Assembly: GCF_011745365.1 (NCBI RefSeq)
Contig: NW_024468915.1
Location: 3,078,653 to 3,142,652, forward strand
DNA from: Cryphonectria parasitica EP155
Taxonomy: Eukaryota; Ascomycota; Sordariomycetes; Diaporthales; Cryphonectriaceae
Reading direction: 5' to 3'
Length of the DNA: 64,000 nucleotides
The position numbers and the translations under genes were made by a program. Every line of letters begins with the position of its first letter. Position 1 is the first letter of the stretch. Positions 23,150 to 35,511 of this stretch are shown piece after piece. Below the pieces are notes generated by a model that worked only from the letters and a program-made list of their open reading frames with translations, had not been told where the DNA came from and did no database searches.

Positions 23150-24680
23150 ATGCCTCGCGACCCTTTAATAGGTCTTGTTGGAAAGCCCAGTGCTGGCAAA
23201 TCTTCCACCTTGAATTCGCTCACAGATGCCACATCAAAAGTTGGTCCGTCATGTCCTGATCTTTACGTTTCCTGGTCTGAAGGATTGCGAGCTGATTGTA
23301 AGCTGCAGGAAACTTTCCGTATGCGCATATTTTTTTTTAACTCCCTTCTTTCTCTCTTCCATACCCCTCCTCTGGATCACAACCTTCCGACCTGACCCCA
23401 TCGCATCGTTGACTCCATCCTCTCGTCCAGCCTCGAACTGACAGCATCTGTGTCGTTGATGTATAAATAGATTCACCACCATCGACCCCCAACGAGCCAT
23501 AGGCTACCTCCAGATCGACTGTGCTTGCAAGCGCCACAATGTTTCCGACCGTTGCAGACCCAACTACGGGTCCTGCGACGATGGCAAACGCAGTGTCCCT
23601 ATCGAACTCCTCGATGTCGCCGGTCTCGTCCCGGGCGCCCACCAGGGAAAAGGCCTCGGTAACAAATTTCTCGACGACCTCCGCCACGCGGACGCTCTGA
23701 TACATGTGGTGGATGTGAGCGGGACGACGGACGCGGAGGGTAAAAACACACGGGGTTATGACCCAAGCGTTGACATCGCCTGGCTGCGCAGCGAGATCGT
23801 GGCCTGGATACGGGGAAATCTAATGGAGCGCTGGGGAAGCATCCGGAGGAGACACGTCGCGGTCAAGGCCACGGCTGTCGAGACCCTCCAGAACCAGTTT
23901 TCGGGCTACGGAAGCACGGCCAAGGTCGTCGCGCGAACCCTCGACAGGCTGAGTCTCAAAGAGCCCCTTGAGAGCTGGGACGATGAGACCATCGACAGAG
24001 TTGTGAATGCCTTCACGGACGAAAAGTTCCCCACCGTCATCGCACTCAACAAGATCGACCACCCGGATTCCGATGCCAACATTTCCCGGATCGCAAAGAT
24101 GCAAGACCCCAACACAATTGTATTGTGCAGCGCCATCTCCGAGATCTTCCTGCGAAAGCTTGCCAAGCAAGGGTACATCAAGTATACGGAGGGTAGCGAG
24201 TTTGTGGACACACGGGAGGATCTCATTGCCGACGGGGACCCGGACGGCGGGGGCTTGAAAGAGCTGGACGAGAAGAACCGGGCACGGATAGAGAATCTGA
24301 AGGACATGGTCCTCTACCGCTTCGGCTCAACGGGCGTGGTACAGGTGTTAGCTAAGGCTGCCGATATTCTAGGACTGGTACCCGTATTCCCTGTCCGGAA
24401 TACATCAACGTTTAGTTCCGGCGCAGCAGATTCTAAGCACGTCTTTCGGGATTGTGTTTTGGTCAAGAAGAATAGCACCGTAGCCGACGTGGCAAGAAAG
24501 GTCATGGGCGATGCCCCGATAGCGTATATAGAAGGTGCTGGTGGCTTGAGGGTCTCGGAGGACGACATTGTGGCTGTGGGAAAAAACGACGTAAGTCTGC
24601 CGCATGTTCTTCTCGTCTTCTGTCACTGTGTTGGCTGACACTATTCACAGATTTTATCGTTCAAGGTGGGAAGGGCATGA
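23150..24680 (+). CDS. Obg/YchF-related GTPase, Ygr210c type
   Basis: Four exons: 23150-23243, 23309-23318 (10 nt), 23471-24590, 24651-24680; 417 residues. The G1 loop is [12 protein letters not shown] and G3 is [20 protein letters not shown]; the [20 protein letters not shown] block is diagnostic of the eukaryotic/archaeal Ygr210c branch. G4 is [11 protein letters not shown]. The 10-nt exon is required: GTT G + GA AAC TTT CC + A TTC restores the family motif [14 protein letters not shown], with canonical splice ends (GCAG/ and /GTATGC) and a CTGAC branch point in the second intron. The C-terminal TGS-like part ends [13 protein letters not shown] after the last intron. Relatives bind ribosomes or translation factors in the cytosol; the precise role is not established. 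Confidence 0.9.
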
Positions 24681-25614
24681 GGAAGAAACATTCAGTGTCA
24701 GACCTGCGATGCAGAGTCGTATTCACATCTTGGCTATACAAGATTCATTGGTATGGCTCTTCCGTCCTGAATCAGCTTTGACAGTCATAACATTGCGCTT
24801 TGCCAGGCCACCATGAAAAGGCCCTCGCAAGCATGGTGACGATGTCTATCAAAGGCATCATTTCCGCCTCAAGTAATTGAGGGCCATAAGTTCCACAAAA
24901 TTTGGGCACTCAGCCCTTGATCAGAACGGTGCCGCTGTGTGACATCATGGGCGGTAATATCCGACGTCGGCTTTGGAAGTTGTTGCGCCAATTGATGAGC
25001 GACAATCAGCAGAGACGAAAAGGAACACTCAATATGCATAGTTGTAGATCAATCCAGATAAGAGGCCAATTCATATCAAGGGTGTGAAGGGTATCGTATC
25101 ATTACTCAAACATAGCTAAGTCTCCATAACCTGGACCACCGTCCGACTGGACCATTGAGTGACAAAAGAAAAGGTGAAAAGGAGGGAAGCTGCAGTATGC
25201 TGTAAACCGAAACGCATCTCGTCGCATAGGAGCGAACCAGACGCCACGTAAAATTCCCCTCCAAGCAGCCCGTCATTATAGAACAGACGATGTAGTAAAG
25301 TGTCTCGTCAATGTTCTGTCGTGAATAATCGCCGGTTCATTGCCCCCCCCCCCCCCTGATTGTTGAAAATCCTTTCTTCGGTGGTAAGGAGTTGGTGACG
25401 AATGCGGCCAGCAACGGCGTACGCGCCGGGCCCCGCTTAGCGGCAGGACACAGTGGAAACCGGTGGCTGGGCCTCGTTGATCCGTCGGTGTGAGACAACC
25501 ACAACTCCATATGGCGGCTTAATAAAGAATATTGATCTCTGAGGGGAAGGGGCATCCGCCGACTAGGCCCGATCGAAAGGTCTCAGCGGCTTTGCGGGTG
25601 CGCCATCCAGGCGC
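24681..25614. other. GTPase-PMP3 convergent intergenic region
   Basis: About 930 bp between two 3' ends. It contains a 14-base oligo-C run (25343-25356). No gene recognised. Confidence 0.5.
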
Positions 25615-26017
25615 TTAATACTTGAGAATGATGTAGCTAAATGGGAGAAGGAGGGCTCATATCAGCTCGTCATGTCCATTCATGAAAAGGCAGCCTACTG
25701 CTAGAAGCTGAGGGGTGGACGTACAGGGCATGAATGATGCCAGGGATGTAACCCAGGATGGTGAGCAGGATGTTGATGAGCAGGTCAGCGCCACATCCGC
25801 GCTCGAAGAAGACACCCAGAGGTGGGAGGACAACGGCAAGGATGATCTTGCAGATATCGCTATTAAGAACAAGCTTCTGGTTAGCTCTTTGAACACAAGA
25901 GAGAGGGAGCAGTCGGGTGGATGAGGCAATGTTCAGAGGTGTACACGGGGCAAAGAGAGGAAACAACGGGCATCGGCGGGGAACATGTTGGTGTGTTTAC
26001 CTGGCGGTGAAAGGCAT
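25615..26017 (-). CDS. pmp3: Plasma membrane proteolipid 3 (Pmp3)
   Basis: Three exons: 26001-26017 (17 nt), 25725-25859, 25615-25636 (22 nt), giving exactly 57 residues, the family size. Protein: MPFTASDICKIILAVVLPP, then LGVFFERGCGADLLINILLT, then ILGYIPGIIHALYIILKY. The joins MPFTA-S and HAL-YIILKY are restored only with the donors GTAAAC at 26000 and GTACGT at 25724. Two membrane-spanning hairpin helices. Pmp3/RCI2 proteins sit in the plasma membrane and influence membrane potential and cation tolerance; expression usually rises with salt or cold stress. Ignoring the introns would give a false 98-residue protein with the wrong ends. Confidence 0.96.
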
Positions 26018-27728
26018 GATTGCGGTTTGACGAGTTGGTCAACTGAACAATTGAGATGAGTTGGTTGGAATGGTCAATTGGGGCTTGACTGTAAGTTTGT
26101 CGAGCGTGATTTTCGGTAGTAGGTTGGATGTATACGATAGGTTTTGGAAATGCGTGTATAGCTGGGCGGGACAAGGACTTAAATAGAAGAGGGACCCGGT
26201 TGCATCAGCATTGAGAAAAAGAAAAGCGGTGGTGACGGGCGCAAACCAGCTTCATCACCTGGACACCCATACCAGGCAGGTTCGGCAGGGTTGGACTTGG
26301 CACAATCAAAAGACGTGCGTCATAGCCCACGGTAGCTCGATCATTGGCTCCAAGGGCCTGCCTGGCATTGGTGGCTTGTTCCGTCGCTGCGCTGCCCAGT
26401 TTCGTCTTCCCGAATGGTGCAAGGCTGCCCTCAATGCCATCTTGTAAGACCTTGCCATTGTTGATTGGGATTGATTGTAATGCTCTCATGCCATTGCGCC
26501 TCCTCTCTTCGAGCGAATTACTTTTACATACTAATGTACTGAGTTATGCCGCCGTGCATAACGTCGACGAGGACTTACGAGGTGCGGACTCTATTTACCT
26601 GCAGAAGCAGTAAAACCCTGCCTGGCGTCTACACGCAGCAAGGCAGCCAGCCCACTTTGTTTGTTTGGAACGAGTCCTTGGAGCTTCAAAAGCTCGAGCG
26701 CCATGGTTCTGGGCCGCCTCGCTGAGACAGAAGCTGGATAGCGCTGTGCTCTGGCTGGCCCAAAGTCGAGCTGCCGTCGAATCCTCTCCGGCCACCGCAG
26801 CTCTCGCTTTCGCGTTGCAGGCACTGCCACACGGTTGCGTGTTTTTCTCCTCAATTGGCACAGGAAGTTAATTGGGATCTCGCTTCAGCATCCTCCTGCT
26901 TCTCGTTTGTTTCGAAGTCTTGTCTCTACGGACGGGCGCTAATTCCCACGGAGAATTCCGGCGTTGCAGCAGGGCAAAAGGTGGTCGTCGCAGCGCAATA
27001 CACGTCTGATTGATTTTTCATACGTCATCAGCATTTCGCGCCTGAGGGTATCCTCGTAAGTTAGTGGAGGTGCCGATCCTCCTCCACAGTGCTATGTGCC
27101 GACAACAGGATCAGCCCAGGAACGTCTCCACAATGACCCGCTCAGAGATGAACTTGCACTACTATATACATAGTACATGCCGAAGGGAGGGTGGCTTTGC
27201 GGCTCATGACCAGTGGCGCAGGCCTCCCGCGTGTGTGGCGGTGTCATGCATCTTGGCTACTTTCTGGCTGCAGGACAATGAGATGAACGTTCTCGCAAAA
27301 ATGGCTGTCCATCGTGGCGAGAGGCAAAAAACCTGGAGACCTCAAGACGCTGAAGTATGATAATAGGCGGCCTCTGAATAATTCGTGAGATCTGGAAACC
27401 CTGCCTCTTATGACTCGCCTTTTGCAGTCCATAAGGGGCCGACGAAGAAAAGTTGCCGCTGCCAGCTGTCAGCAGCTGAAGACCGGCCGGGCCAAATTTT
27501 GAATCTTATCGTCTATAGCCAACCCTTATCGTGCTTAGACCCACTGCTCTGGTGGGTCAACGCCAATTACAGACTCGCGAGCCCATCTAGCAGAAATTTT
27601 GAAGGAGTTCGACATCGCAGAAACGACCAAATACTCTTCCTCACTTCCGACCACCAGACCACCACGCGGCGCAGGATATCCGACCTCTTTGCGTCCTCTT
27701 CTCCTTCCCATCTCAAAATCCAGACAAA
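26018..27728. other. PMP3-RPL22 divergent intergenic region
   Basis: About 1.7 kb with both promoters. C+T-rich leader sequence precedes the RPL22 start (about 27640-27720), as is usual for fungal ribosomal protein genes. No conserved frame recognised. Confidence 0.5.
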
Positions 27729-28418
27729 ATGGCTCCCCCAACTGTATGTATATGACACCGCTTTGCTGCTGGCCCAGTCTCCCCGGCCAGGGCCGCAGAG
27801 ATCATGGCGTGAAGCAGTAGGCTAAGGTCAACTTTTTTCAAAATCACAGAAGAAGGGCAAGTCTAGCAAGACTACCAAGAAGGTAAGCTTTTGATCGAAT
27901 CTCCCCCGTCCTATCAATCACCTTGAAGGGGTTTTGATCCTGTTCCTTACTGACGTCCGCGCCTCCCGCTCTCTGCCTGCAGTTCATCATCAACGCCTCG
28001 CAGCCTGCCAGCGACAAGATCTTCGATGTCTCCGCCTTCGAGAAGTTCCTGAACGAGAAGATCAAGGTTGAGGGTCGCGTCGGCAACCTGGGCGACACCA
28101 TCCAGATCTCCCAGCAGGGCGACGGCAAGATCGAGATCATTGCCCACAACGAGCTGTCTGGCCGCTACCTCAAGTACCTGTAAGAAAATATCCCATTCAC
28201 CTACAGACAGGACTCATCCAACCCCCCCCCCCCCACCGAGCCAGTGGATGAAGGAAAGGACAGCACGCTGACGGGTAATGTGGTTGTACAGGACCAAGAA
28301 GTTCCTCAAGAAGATGCAGCTCCGTGACTGGCTCCGCGTCGTCTCCACCTCCAAGGGTGTCTACGAGCTCAAGTTCTTCAACGTTGTCAACGACGAGGCC
28401 GATGAGGACGACGAGTAA
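27729..28418 (+). CDS. rpl22: 60S ribosomal protein eL22
   Basis: Four exons: 27729-27743 (15 nt), 27850-27882 (33 nt), 27983-28179, 28292-28418; 123 residues. Protein begins [20 protein letters not shown] and contains KIEGKI-type core sequence [60 protein letters not shown] and [20 protein letters not shown], ending in an acidic DEADEDDE tail, all typical of eL22. Two tiny 5' exons and introns close to the start codon are usual in fungal ribosomal protein genes. Intron 3 has a C13 run and a GCTGAC branch point. The protein binds 28S rRNA on the exit side of the large subunit. Confidence 0.96.
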
Positions 28419-28803
28419 GCGGCTCATCGTAATGGTATTCGCACTTCGGACACTCTTGATGGAACTGCGAACAGCGTAACTTCTCGATGAAGAGGACGGC
28501 CGCTGGTGGAATTCAGAAGAAGTGGTCGAGCATGCCGGGCCGGGGAAGACTGTCAAAGCGGAACCGGTTCGTCGCATGATGGATAGCACATAAGGGAGGG
28601 CACTTGTCTGGCCTGGCTAGAAAAAAAATACCATCCATGTTGCATCCATGATCTATGTTGAAACGAAAAGTGCCATCCCGTCTATGTTTGAAATGCTCTG
28701 GGTATCAATGCGCCCGCATCTCCAAATATTTCATCAAAGCCCCCCACCCATCTAAGTTGATATTCTGAAATACCCAATTCCTCTTTGATGCTATACAGGC
28801 CAG
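28419..28803. other. RPL22-carrier convergent intergenic region
   Basis: A 385 bp interval between two 3' ends; no gene seen. Confidence 0.5.
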
Positions 28804-29844
28804 TCACGGCAAGACCCTCATAACGCCTTCAAATGCCACGAGAGCCATCGCGTTCGCCGGGAACGCCCTCAGGAAACACGGCAAAAATCCTCGCCAGTAG
28901 CCCCTCCACCCGCTCTCCCTGTATACGGCAGCAGCGGCATCCTTCCATCGCGGAAACCGCCTTGTGCCATCCCCCAGCCCTCCGCCCAGGGGGTCCGTCA
29001 TGATCCGCTGCTTGACGACGTCGCTCGGGTAGCTGGTCAGCCAGAAGACCTGGGCGCTCAGCCCGCCGGCCCAAAAGTTGATGACCGGCTTGCTCAGATC
29101 GGTGGACCTGGTCATCCAGCGCGAGAAAAGGTCATAGCTCCCCCACCAGAAGAAGAAGAAGGACCTGAACAGCAGGGTCGCCGACAGCCCGTGGTAGATG
29201 CCCCGTACGCCGTGGGCCCGCCAGATCTTGCTCACGCAGTCAATCGGCCCTCTGTACAGTCTCTCGCTCTTGTTGGCTGCGTACTGGATCTGCAGGCGCG
29301 CTTTGACGTGCTCGACGGGGGCGGCGATGAAGGAGACGGTCGCGCCGGCCATGATACCCGCCAGACCGTGGCCGTGGACAGGCAGGGGCTTATTCGGATC
29401 GTGGAGCGGGTGGAAGGGCGGGTTGAAGATGTTCTCGCGGAGGAGGCGGCGGTAGACGGTCAGACTCCCGAGCATAACCGAGTCCATGAACATCCACCCG
29501 ACCAAAGGTGGTGTTGCGCCCTTGTAGAGACCGTAGAGACCTTCATTGCGGACGGTCTGGAGCACACACTGGAGCGGGCCAGAGAAGCGAGCGGCGTCGG
29601 TGGTCTGCAGGCGGACCTTGATCGTGTCGAAAGGATGGCCCACTGTGTTTTTATGTTAGCAGGCTGGGTGTTGCTGAGCACCAGATCTTGTCAAGAGAGC
29701 GAGAGACAAGTCCTGTTGAAAGGTGCTAAGCCGTGCTGTGCTGCACTTACCAGATAGCTTCGCAATACCGGAGAAGACGCCCGCAACAAAGCCTCTATAA
29801 TTTTTGGTCTCGACCGTCACTGGCTTCTTCTCCGTTCCTGACAT
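28804..29844 (-). CDS. Mitochondrial carrier (SLC25), carnitine/ornithine-carrier-like
   Basis: Exon 1 is 29751-29844 and exon 2 is 28804-29642, intron 108 bp with a GCTAAC branch point; 310 residues. Three repeats each carry the carrier signature: PFDTIKVRLQ, PVEHVKARLQ and PSDVVKQRI. The join AKLS-VGHPFDTIK places the intron inside the first repeat signature. The first repeat (GFVAGVFSGIAKLSVGHPFD) and GATPPLVGWMFMDSVM resemble the carnitine/acylcarnitine and basic-amino-acid branch of the family, but the substrate cannot be fixed from this. Inner mitochondrial membrane. Start ATG 29844 (MSGTEKKPVTVETKNYRG) is the first in-frame ATG; an upstream exon cannot be excluded. Confidence 0.85.
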
Positions 29845-30381
29845 CTTGCCCTTACCAGCCTTGGCAGCAGATTGAAGCTCCGCTGGGTCAGGATCCAAGG
29901 AATCAACAAGCAGTCAATTGAAAAGAAGAAAAAAAAAAAAAGAAGAAATGAGACACTAACATAAATTTATGTTGAACCCTGAAGAAAATGGTGAGGTAAT
30001 GGACAGACGAACTTGGGTACGTAAAGTAGTGGGGTAGTTCTGATGATCCTTGTTACAATGTCGACCCTTCCCCAATAGATGGGCCAGTGCTGTGTACCTT
30101 GAGTACCTAGACAGTTGTAGAAGAAGTTTACAAATTCTTGACAGTGAGGAGACCTGTCTCTTTCAGATCTGGGTTGTAGAATACATCATGCCGTCCTCTT
30201 GACTCATCAATTTTGTCTTTCCTTCCCCCCTTTCTTTTCTTTTGGGCAGCAACCTTGCTGACATGGCCCCATTTTCCCAAGCCCTGTTGCACACAGCATA
30301 CCTTCATGTCTCAGAAGAAGTCCAGGCCAGCCCCATTGCTTGTAATCACAGAGCTAGAGAATCCCTCGAGAGTCCTCCCAA
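29845..30381. other. Carrier upstream and translin downstream interval
   Basis: About 540 bp holding the carrier promoter and the translin 3' region. An A-rich run (aaaagaagaaaaaaaaaaaaag near 29920-29944) is present. No gene seen. Confidence 0.45.
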
Positions 30382-31327
30382 TCAAGACGCTGCTGAGCTG
30401 GGTATCAAGTTCCGGAGTGACAGGTCGTAGACAACATCCTCAACCTTCTTGACATGGTACTTGACAGCATCAACTCTCTTGCGTAAGATGTCATTCTTGA
30501 GATTGAGCAGCTGAAAGCCAGCATGGATGTCTTTGACAAAGTTGCTGATCTTAACAGCAAGCTCGTGGTCTCCCAGAGTGACGGAGTTGACAGCCAGACG
30601 GGACAGCTCGTCTGTTAGTGATGTGACAGCCAACAGATACTCCTCGATGGTGATGTGGAAGGCATCGCGATCTTTCAGGTTCACAGGCACTATGATGAGC
30701 AGGTGTTAGCTATGACACAAGCAGGATTAAAGGAAGAGAAAAGTCAGCTAGATACCTTTGAAGAGCTCTCCAACCTCCTCAAGGGTGAGCAGTCGTCCAA
30801 GCTTGCCCTCAGGAACCAGGTTGCCGCCTAGCCAGCTGTCCAGCAGGACTGTGAGGACTGCATCTTGAATCGTTCGAGACCACTTGACATTGTACCTGAC
30901 ATAAGACAAGTCAGCAAGCACACGGATCTCAGCTCAGACTCCTATGATACCTCTTTACCATGGGTGGGGAGGGGGAAAGGGAGGGCAGGCATCATACTTG
31001 TAGTAAGGGTGCTTGGACGCGGCAGTGCTTAGGGTCGAGATGTCTTCGAGCTCTGACTGGATAGAGACCTCAACCTGAGAAAGCAGAGCAGGGTCTGATA
31101 TGCCAAGTTATCATCAGCAGATGGTCAATATGAGCTCGTAGAGAGTGTGTTATAGACTCACAGGCGGATCTGGGTGTTGAGTGGACTCGGGAGAGCAGAC
31201 CCTGTGTGTATGACACGTCCCGTTCCAGCTTCTGAATGATCTGGGTCAGTTCATCTCGAGCCTGAGTGTCCTCATCAATCTTGGTCTTGAGGTGTTCAAA
31301 TATCTGGGGATCAATCATGCCCGACAT
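30382..31327 (-). CDS. Translin
   Basis: Four exons: 31162-31327, 30998-31094, 30756-30895, 30382-30689; 236 residues. Protein begins MSGMIDPQIFEHLKTKIDED and reads ILSRVHSTPRS-type sequence (LLSRVHSTPRSAYPALLSQVE across intron 1), ASKHPYYKYNVKWSRTIQDA across intron 2, and VGELFKVPVNLKDRDAFH across intron 3, then ILRKRVDAVKYHVKKVEDVV. These match translin throughout. Translin forms ring-shaped octamers that bind single-stranded DNA and RNA and, with TRAX, form the C3PO endoribonuclease. All splice sites are GT/AG and every phase agrees. TRAX is not in this window. Confidence 0.95.
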
Positions 31328-32007
31328 TTTGTCCAGGCCAGATTAGGGCAAGTATGAGGTTGACCAAGAAGAGGATAGGTGGTGGTGGGGGTGGAGGAGA
31401 GGTTGACCAAGTACATGGGCAGGCTGGGGCGTCGAGGGGAAAATTTGAGATCTCCAGCATAAGGAGAGAGTGATGCGGGCACGCCTAAGAGAGGAGACAG
31501 TAATATATCACAACAATGTTGGCCACACTCAACAGTAGATTTTTTCTTCTTCTTTTTTTGATACTTTTGTCAGTGAGACAAATAATGAGAGATGGCATCC
31601 ATAATTAACCTCTTTTCTCCTGCGAAACAAGTGAGGCTCACAGCATCTCGGAACGAGCAAGACACCATACCCCTAACCCTGACAATCCACCCCCCCTAGG
31701 AACAAAGAAGAAAACAAAAGATAGAAAAGGAAAAAGAAGAAAAATATACCGCACGGGCTGAAATCATCGTAGAAAAGAGCTTGGAACATATGAACATGTT
31801 ATATAAACTTGTCTAGACTAAACAATTGATTGGCCAAGTTTATTACGAAGGGCTATTGGAAGATTATCCTAGATGTAAAACCCAAATGCACAGAATTGAA
31901 TTGCTTTTCAAAAAAAAAAAAATTTTTTAAGTTTTTTTTGGTTTGGGCAATATGAACTGCAGTCATTGTATTTTGGATAAGTGATAGCTGCTAACAAGTC
32001 TAGAAAC
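31328..32007. other. Translin upstream and MFS downstream interval
   Basis: About 680 bp. A/T-rich near 31900-31935 (oligo-A then oligo-T). Left border of the putative cluster. No gene seen. Confidence 0.45.
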
Positions 32008-33952
32008 TCAATCATTGTTACCAGTGGCAACGCCCCAGAAATATGCAGCCCATGACCCCAGAATGAATATTAGCAATGCAATGAAACAGCTTTTGCTGAA
32101 GAGCTTGTTGCGCCTCCCGCGCTGCCCCTTCTCAAACTCGTCCTTCAGTTCCACAATGATGTGGCCGTTCAGGATCCTCTTCTTCCTCGTCCACTGAAGT
32201 CTGCCAATGTCGGGTTTGATGAAACCCAGGCTGAGACTGACAAGGGCTACCAAGACAGATGCAGCCGTAAGGAAGACATAGACAATGACGACTCTGTCAT
32301 AGCTGTTGTCATCTGCATCTTGGATAACACCAGTGATGACCCTCACAATGATGTTCATGCTATTATTGACAGCGATCTTGACAGCATAGGCTGAGCCAAA
32401 CACCTCATGGTACCACATAGATGTGCGAATAGAATCGACGATGACAGTAGGGCCCAGAGTCACTTTGAGAAATTCTCCAGTTAGCACGAGTTCCATTATA
32501 TGATGTACCAACAATATATATCTGAAGGAATCAGAGAGGACCACTTACGTGCGACTGCGTAGACACCAAAACTCGCGGCTGTACCGCTGACTGTTGGACC
32601 CCAGGCTGCCAAACACATAGCAACAAGCATGCCACAACCGCATACCATCATAACGCTGAGGCGATTCCCGAGTATATCGATGAAAATGCCGACTAACGGC
32701 ACGAAGAAGAACCCCATGTACTGGGACAGCGAAGAGTACCAGCCTGCGGTCACGGCTGAGACGTTGAAGCGCTGCTCGGCCAGCTCGGTGGCGTTTTGGG
32801 AGAAAATGATGGCGGCCGAGGTCTGGAAGAGCGAGAACATGATGACGAGCCAGAACGGCCAAGGCAGCTCGAGCATCTTCCTGAAGTCCCACTTCTCGCT
32901 CTTTTCGGTGAGCTTCTCGCCGGTCGCCGGGTCGCGGAGGTTTCCATAGCGCTTTTCAGACCACTTGTTGAAGAAGTAAAAGACAAGAGTCGCAACGTTG
33001 GTAAAGAGGTTCATGAAGACAGCCATCCAGTAGACCCACGCAAAGTCGCCGAGGTTGGTCGCGATGATGTTGGCCGTGGCCTGGCCGACAAAGGAGCCGA
33101 TCTTGCCGATGCCGAGCTCAAAGCCAAGCGTCGAGGCAAAGCCGTTGGATGGTGCGAACCAGGAAGAAAAGATTTTGTACTGAGCGACCTGGGTTGCGAT
33201 GTCCCCGAGCGCCTGGACAATAGTTCCAAAGATCATGAACTTGTAGTTTCGAACCTGCGTGGCTGCCGCTATCAGGATGGCCCCGACGGAGAAGATGGCA
33301 TTGCCGTACAACATTGCACCTGCAGGAAAGGACATGAGTTAGGAAATGAGTTCCAAAGCTAGGTGTCTTTGCATAAGATAAGTTTATAACAAAAAGGAAA
33401 GGGAAAACAATCTTTGTTGGGGGGGGGGGGGTTTTCTAAACATACCGGCGCCTCCTATTCTGTCAGTTACCAAACCGCTGACCAAGATCAAGGCTGTCAC
33501 CATGAAATCCTCGCTGGCCTCGAGAACAGCATACTGAGTATTGTTGATGTTGAGTTCCTGAGATTGATGTCTAGTCAGTGAGACAAATCTTGAGTGGACG
33601 AGGGTCCGTCTAAATCATCACCAATTGCTCATACCTTCTTCAAAGTACTCTTCATAGCCCCAGTGACGCCGCTGCTCCAGTGCGAACCAAATCCGATCGC
33701 GCTGACCAGAGCAACCGCTATGATCTTCATGCTCAGGGGAACCTTGGAGCTACGGCTGTCAACCTGTGTGACATCTTGATCCAGTGTGTCGTCCTGCTCC
33801 GAGTCCACGGCCTTGACAGCCTCTTGGGCTGCCTTGCTTTCTTCAACCATGTTGTCAACGATGTCCGAAATTTGTTCCTGAGGAAGACTGGTTACTGCAC
33901 AAAGAACGGCGTCCGGTGGCTCCAGCAGGGGATCTGCGCAAGTTTTATACAT
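32008..33952 (-). CDS. Major facilitator superfamily transporter (MFSD1-like)
   Basis: Four exons: 33635-33952, 33446-33557, 32549-33319, 32008-32462; 551 residues. After an acidic, Glu/Asp-rich cytosolic N-terminus, membrane segments start at MKIIAVALVSAIGFGSHWSS; there are about twelve, ending with CFIALLIFILGSWAAYFWGV. The pattern of segment 2-5 (ASEDFMVTALILVSGLVTDR, GLELGIGKIGSF-like FELGIGKIGSFVGQ) resembles the MFSD1 branch. The transported compound is unknown. It is divergent from the amidoligase gene and could serve as exporter of a cluster product or be an unrelated organelle transporter. An in-frame stop lies just upstream of ATG 33952, which supports that start unless a further 5' exon exists. 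Intron 2 contains an oligo-G run (33419-33431). Confidence 0.82.
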
Positions 33953-35511
33953 AGAGCCGTTGAGAAAAGATCCATCCTAGGTGCATCGGTGTAAATTCTG
34001 CTGCCCAGGTGTGCCCAGCCCGTCCAAGGCCGTCCAAGTGCACCGCTCTCGGCACCAGAGATTATCAGATCTTCCACAAGTGGCATGGTGAAGGCTCAGG
34101 TTGCAATGAAGTGGACATGTTGTCTGCGGGTCGCTCCATTCCTAATCTAATCAATCGCGATGTCTCGGATCACGACTCAACAGAGTGGGCAGTGACCCGA
34201 CTTTCGTTGATCAGTTGGACTCGGCCGAGCTGCAAATTTTCTCTGCCAAGACTATAGCTGCACGAAACGTAAATTTATCGTGCGTGTCTGGAGTCTGGGC
34301 GGAGAGGACTCTTGGAAAGTGGATAGCTGCTCCTCCTACTTCGGTCCATAAGGGATGTTGGATCTGACGAGGAAAGAATGTGCCTCTTACACATCTTGTC
34401 GCAAAACTGTTGAGAACACTCATTATGCGGAATTACCCTGACTGCAAATACCTGGCCAGTATTATGGGTAATGAACAGGTTTGTGGAAGATCACCACGGA
34501 ATTCCTATCTACCCCTTGCCCCAAACGAATAATATACTCCATCCAGTCTTGCTTCCTCCACTTATGGCTTGTTGACCAACTTCCGAGATCTTCCTTTACT
34601 CCGCCCTTGAACTAGCATATTTTATGTTTGTTTCTTTTCTTTTATCCTCACCCATACCGCCTCCACATCCTTGTTTATCTATGTTTTTCCTCTTGTCTTG
34701 CCCACACCATAGGATGGGGACCCTGGAGCGCCACGTGTGCGCGCTTGCGTCCGCCTTCATGTTTCCGCCGAATTTTTTCCCTCTCCCAATTTTCTTCCAG
34801 AGAAGCAAGCTTGGCAAGGACCTGGGATGCACCAGACAGCCAATCAGAGCCTGCTCTGCCACCGATTTAGGAAGCCATTGCCTCTAACAACCACATCGCA
34901 CTGCAGTAACGACTTCTTGGAGCATTGCGTGGACTCTGTAAGTCTCGAATCATTCTGATATTCCAAACTACAATTGTGACAAACTATAGCCACGATACTG
35001 AGCAAACGAAAGCCCTCCAGGGGATCAGGGGACTTAGTAGTTTTTGCTCTATTATAGGCAAGAAAACAACCGTATGGAATCTTGTGTGGCGTAACAGCAC
35101 ATGCAGATCGCCGGTCAAGAAGAGTGCAACGGCACGAGGGCTGCTAGGTTGACCTTCCTTGGGCGTTGTTGCTTGTTTGGACATCCTTTGAGACATTACA
35201 AAGGCACAACAAAGGTATTGCCTGGCTGGACACAGAGGACCTGGAAACAATCCAATCACCATTAGCACTTTAGAATCCATTGTTCTGCTTGCAATAAGGA
35301 ACGACGGCAGTCAACTAACAATGCTCAGTGTTACAATGCCGGCCCTATCAATGTCTATAAAGATGCGGGCACACACACAACTCACCACAGACGGACATGA
35401 GATGCAATCCTATCAATCAGCCAACCAACTAATCAACCAAACCTTTCTTCCCACATCTGCTGAGAGACACCAGGCCAGAGGCACGGAGCTGGGATCCGGC
35501 CAACCATCAGG
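33953..35511. other. MFS-amidoligase divergent intergenic region
   Basis: About 1.56 kb between two divergent starts; both promoters should lie here. No conserved frame recognised. Confidence 0.45.

Noticed and set aside
25670..25966. 98-residue version of the Pmp3 protein without splicing
   Set aside because: It reads through both introns; the three-exon model gives exactly the 57-residue family protein.
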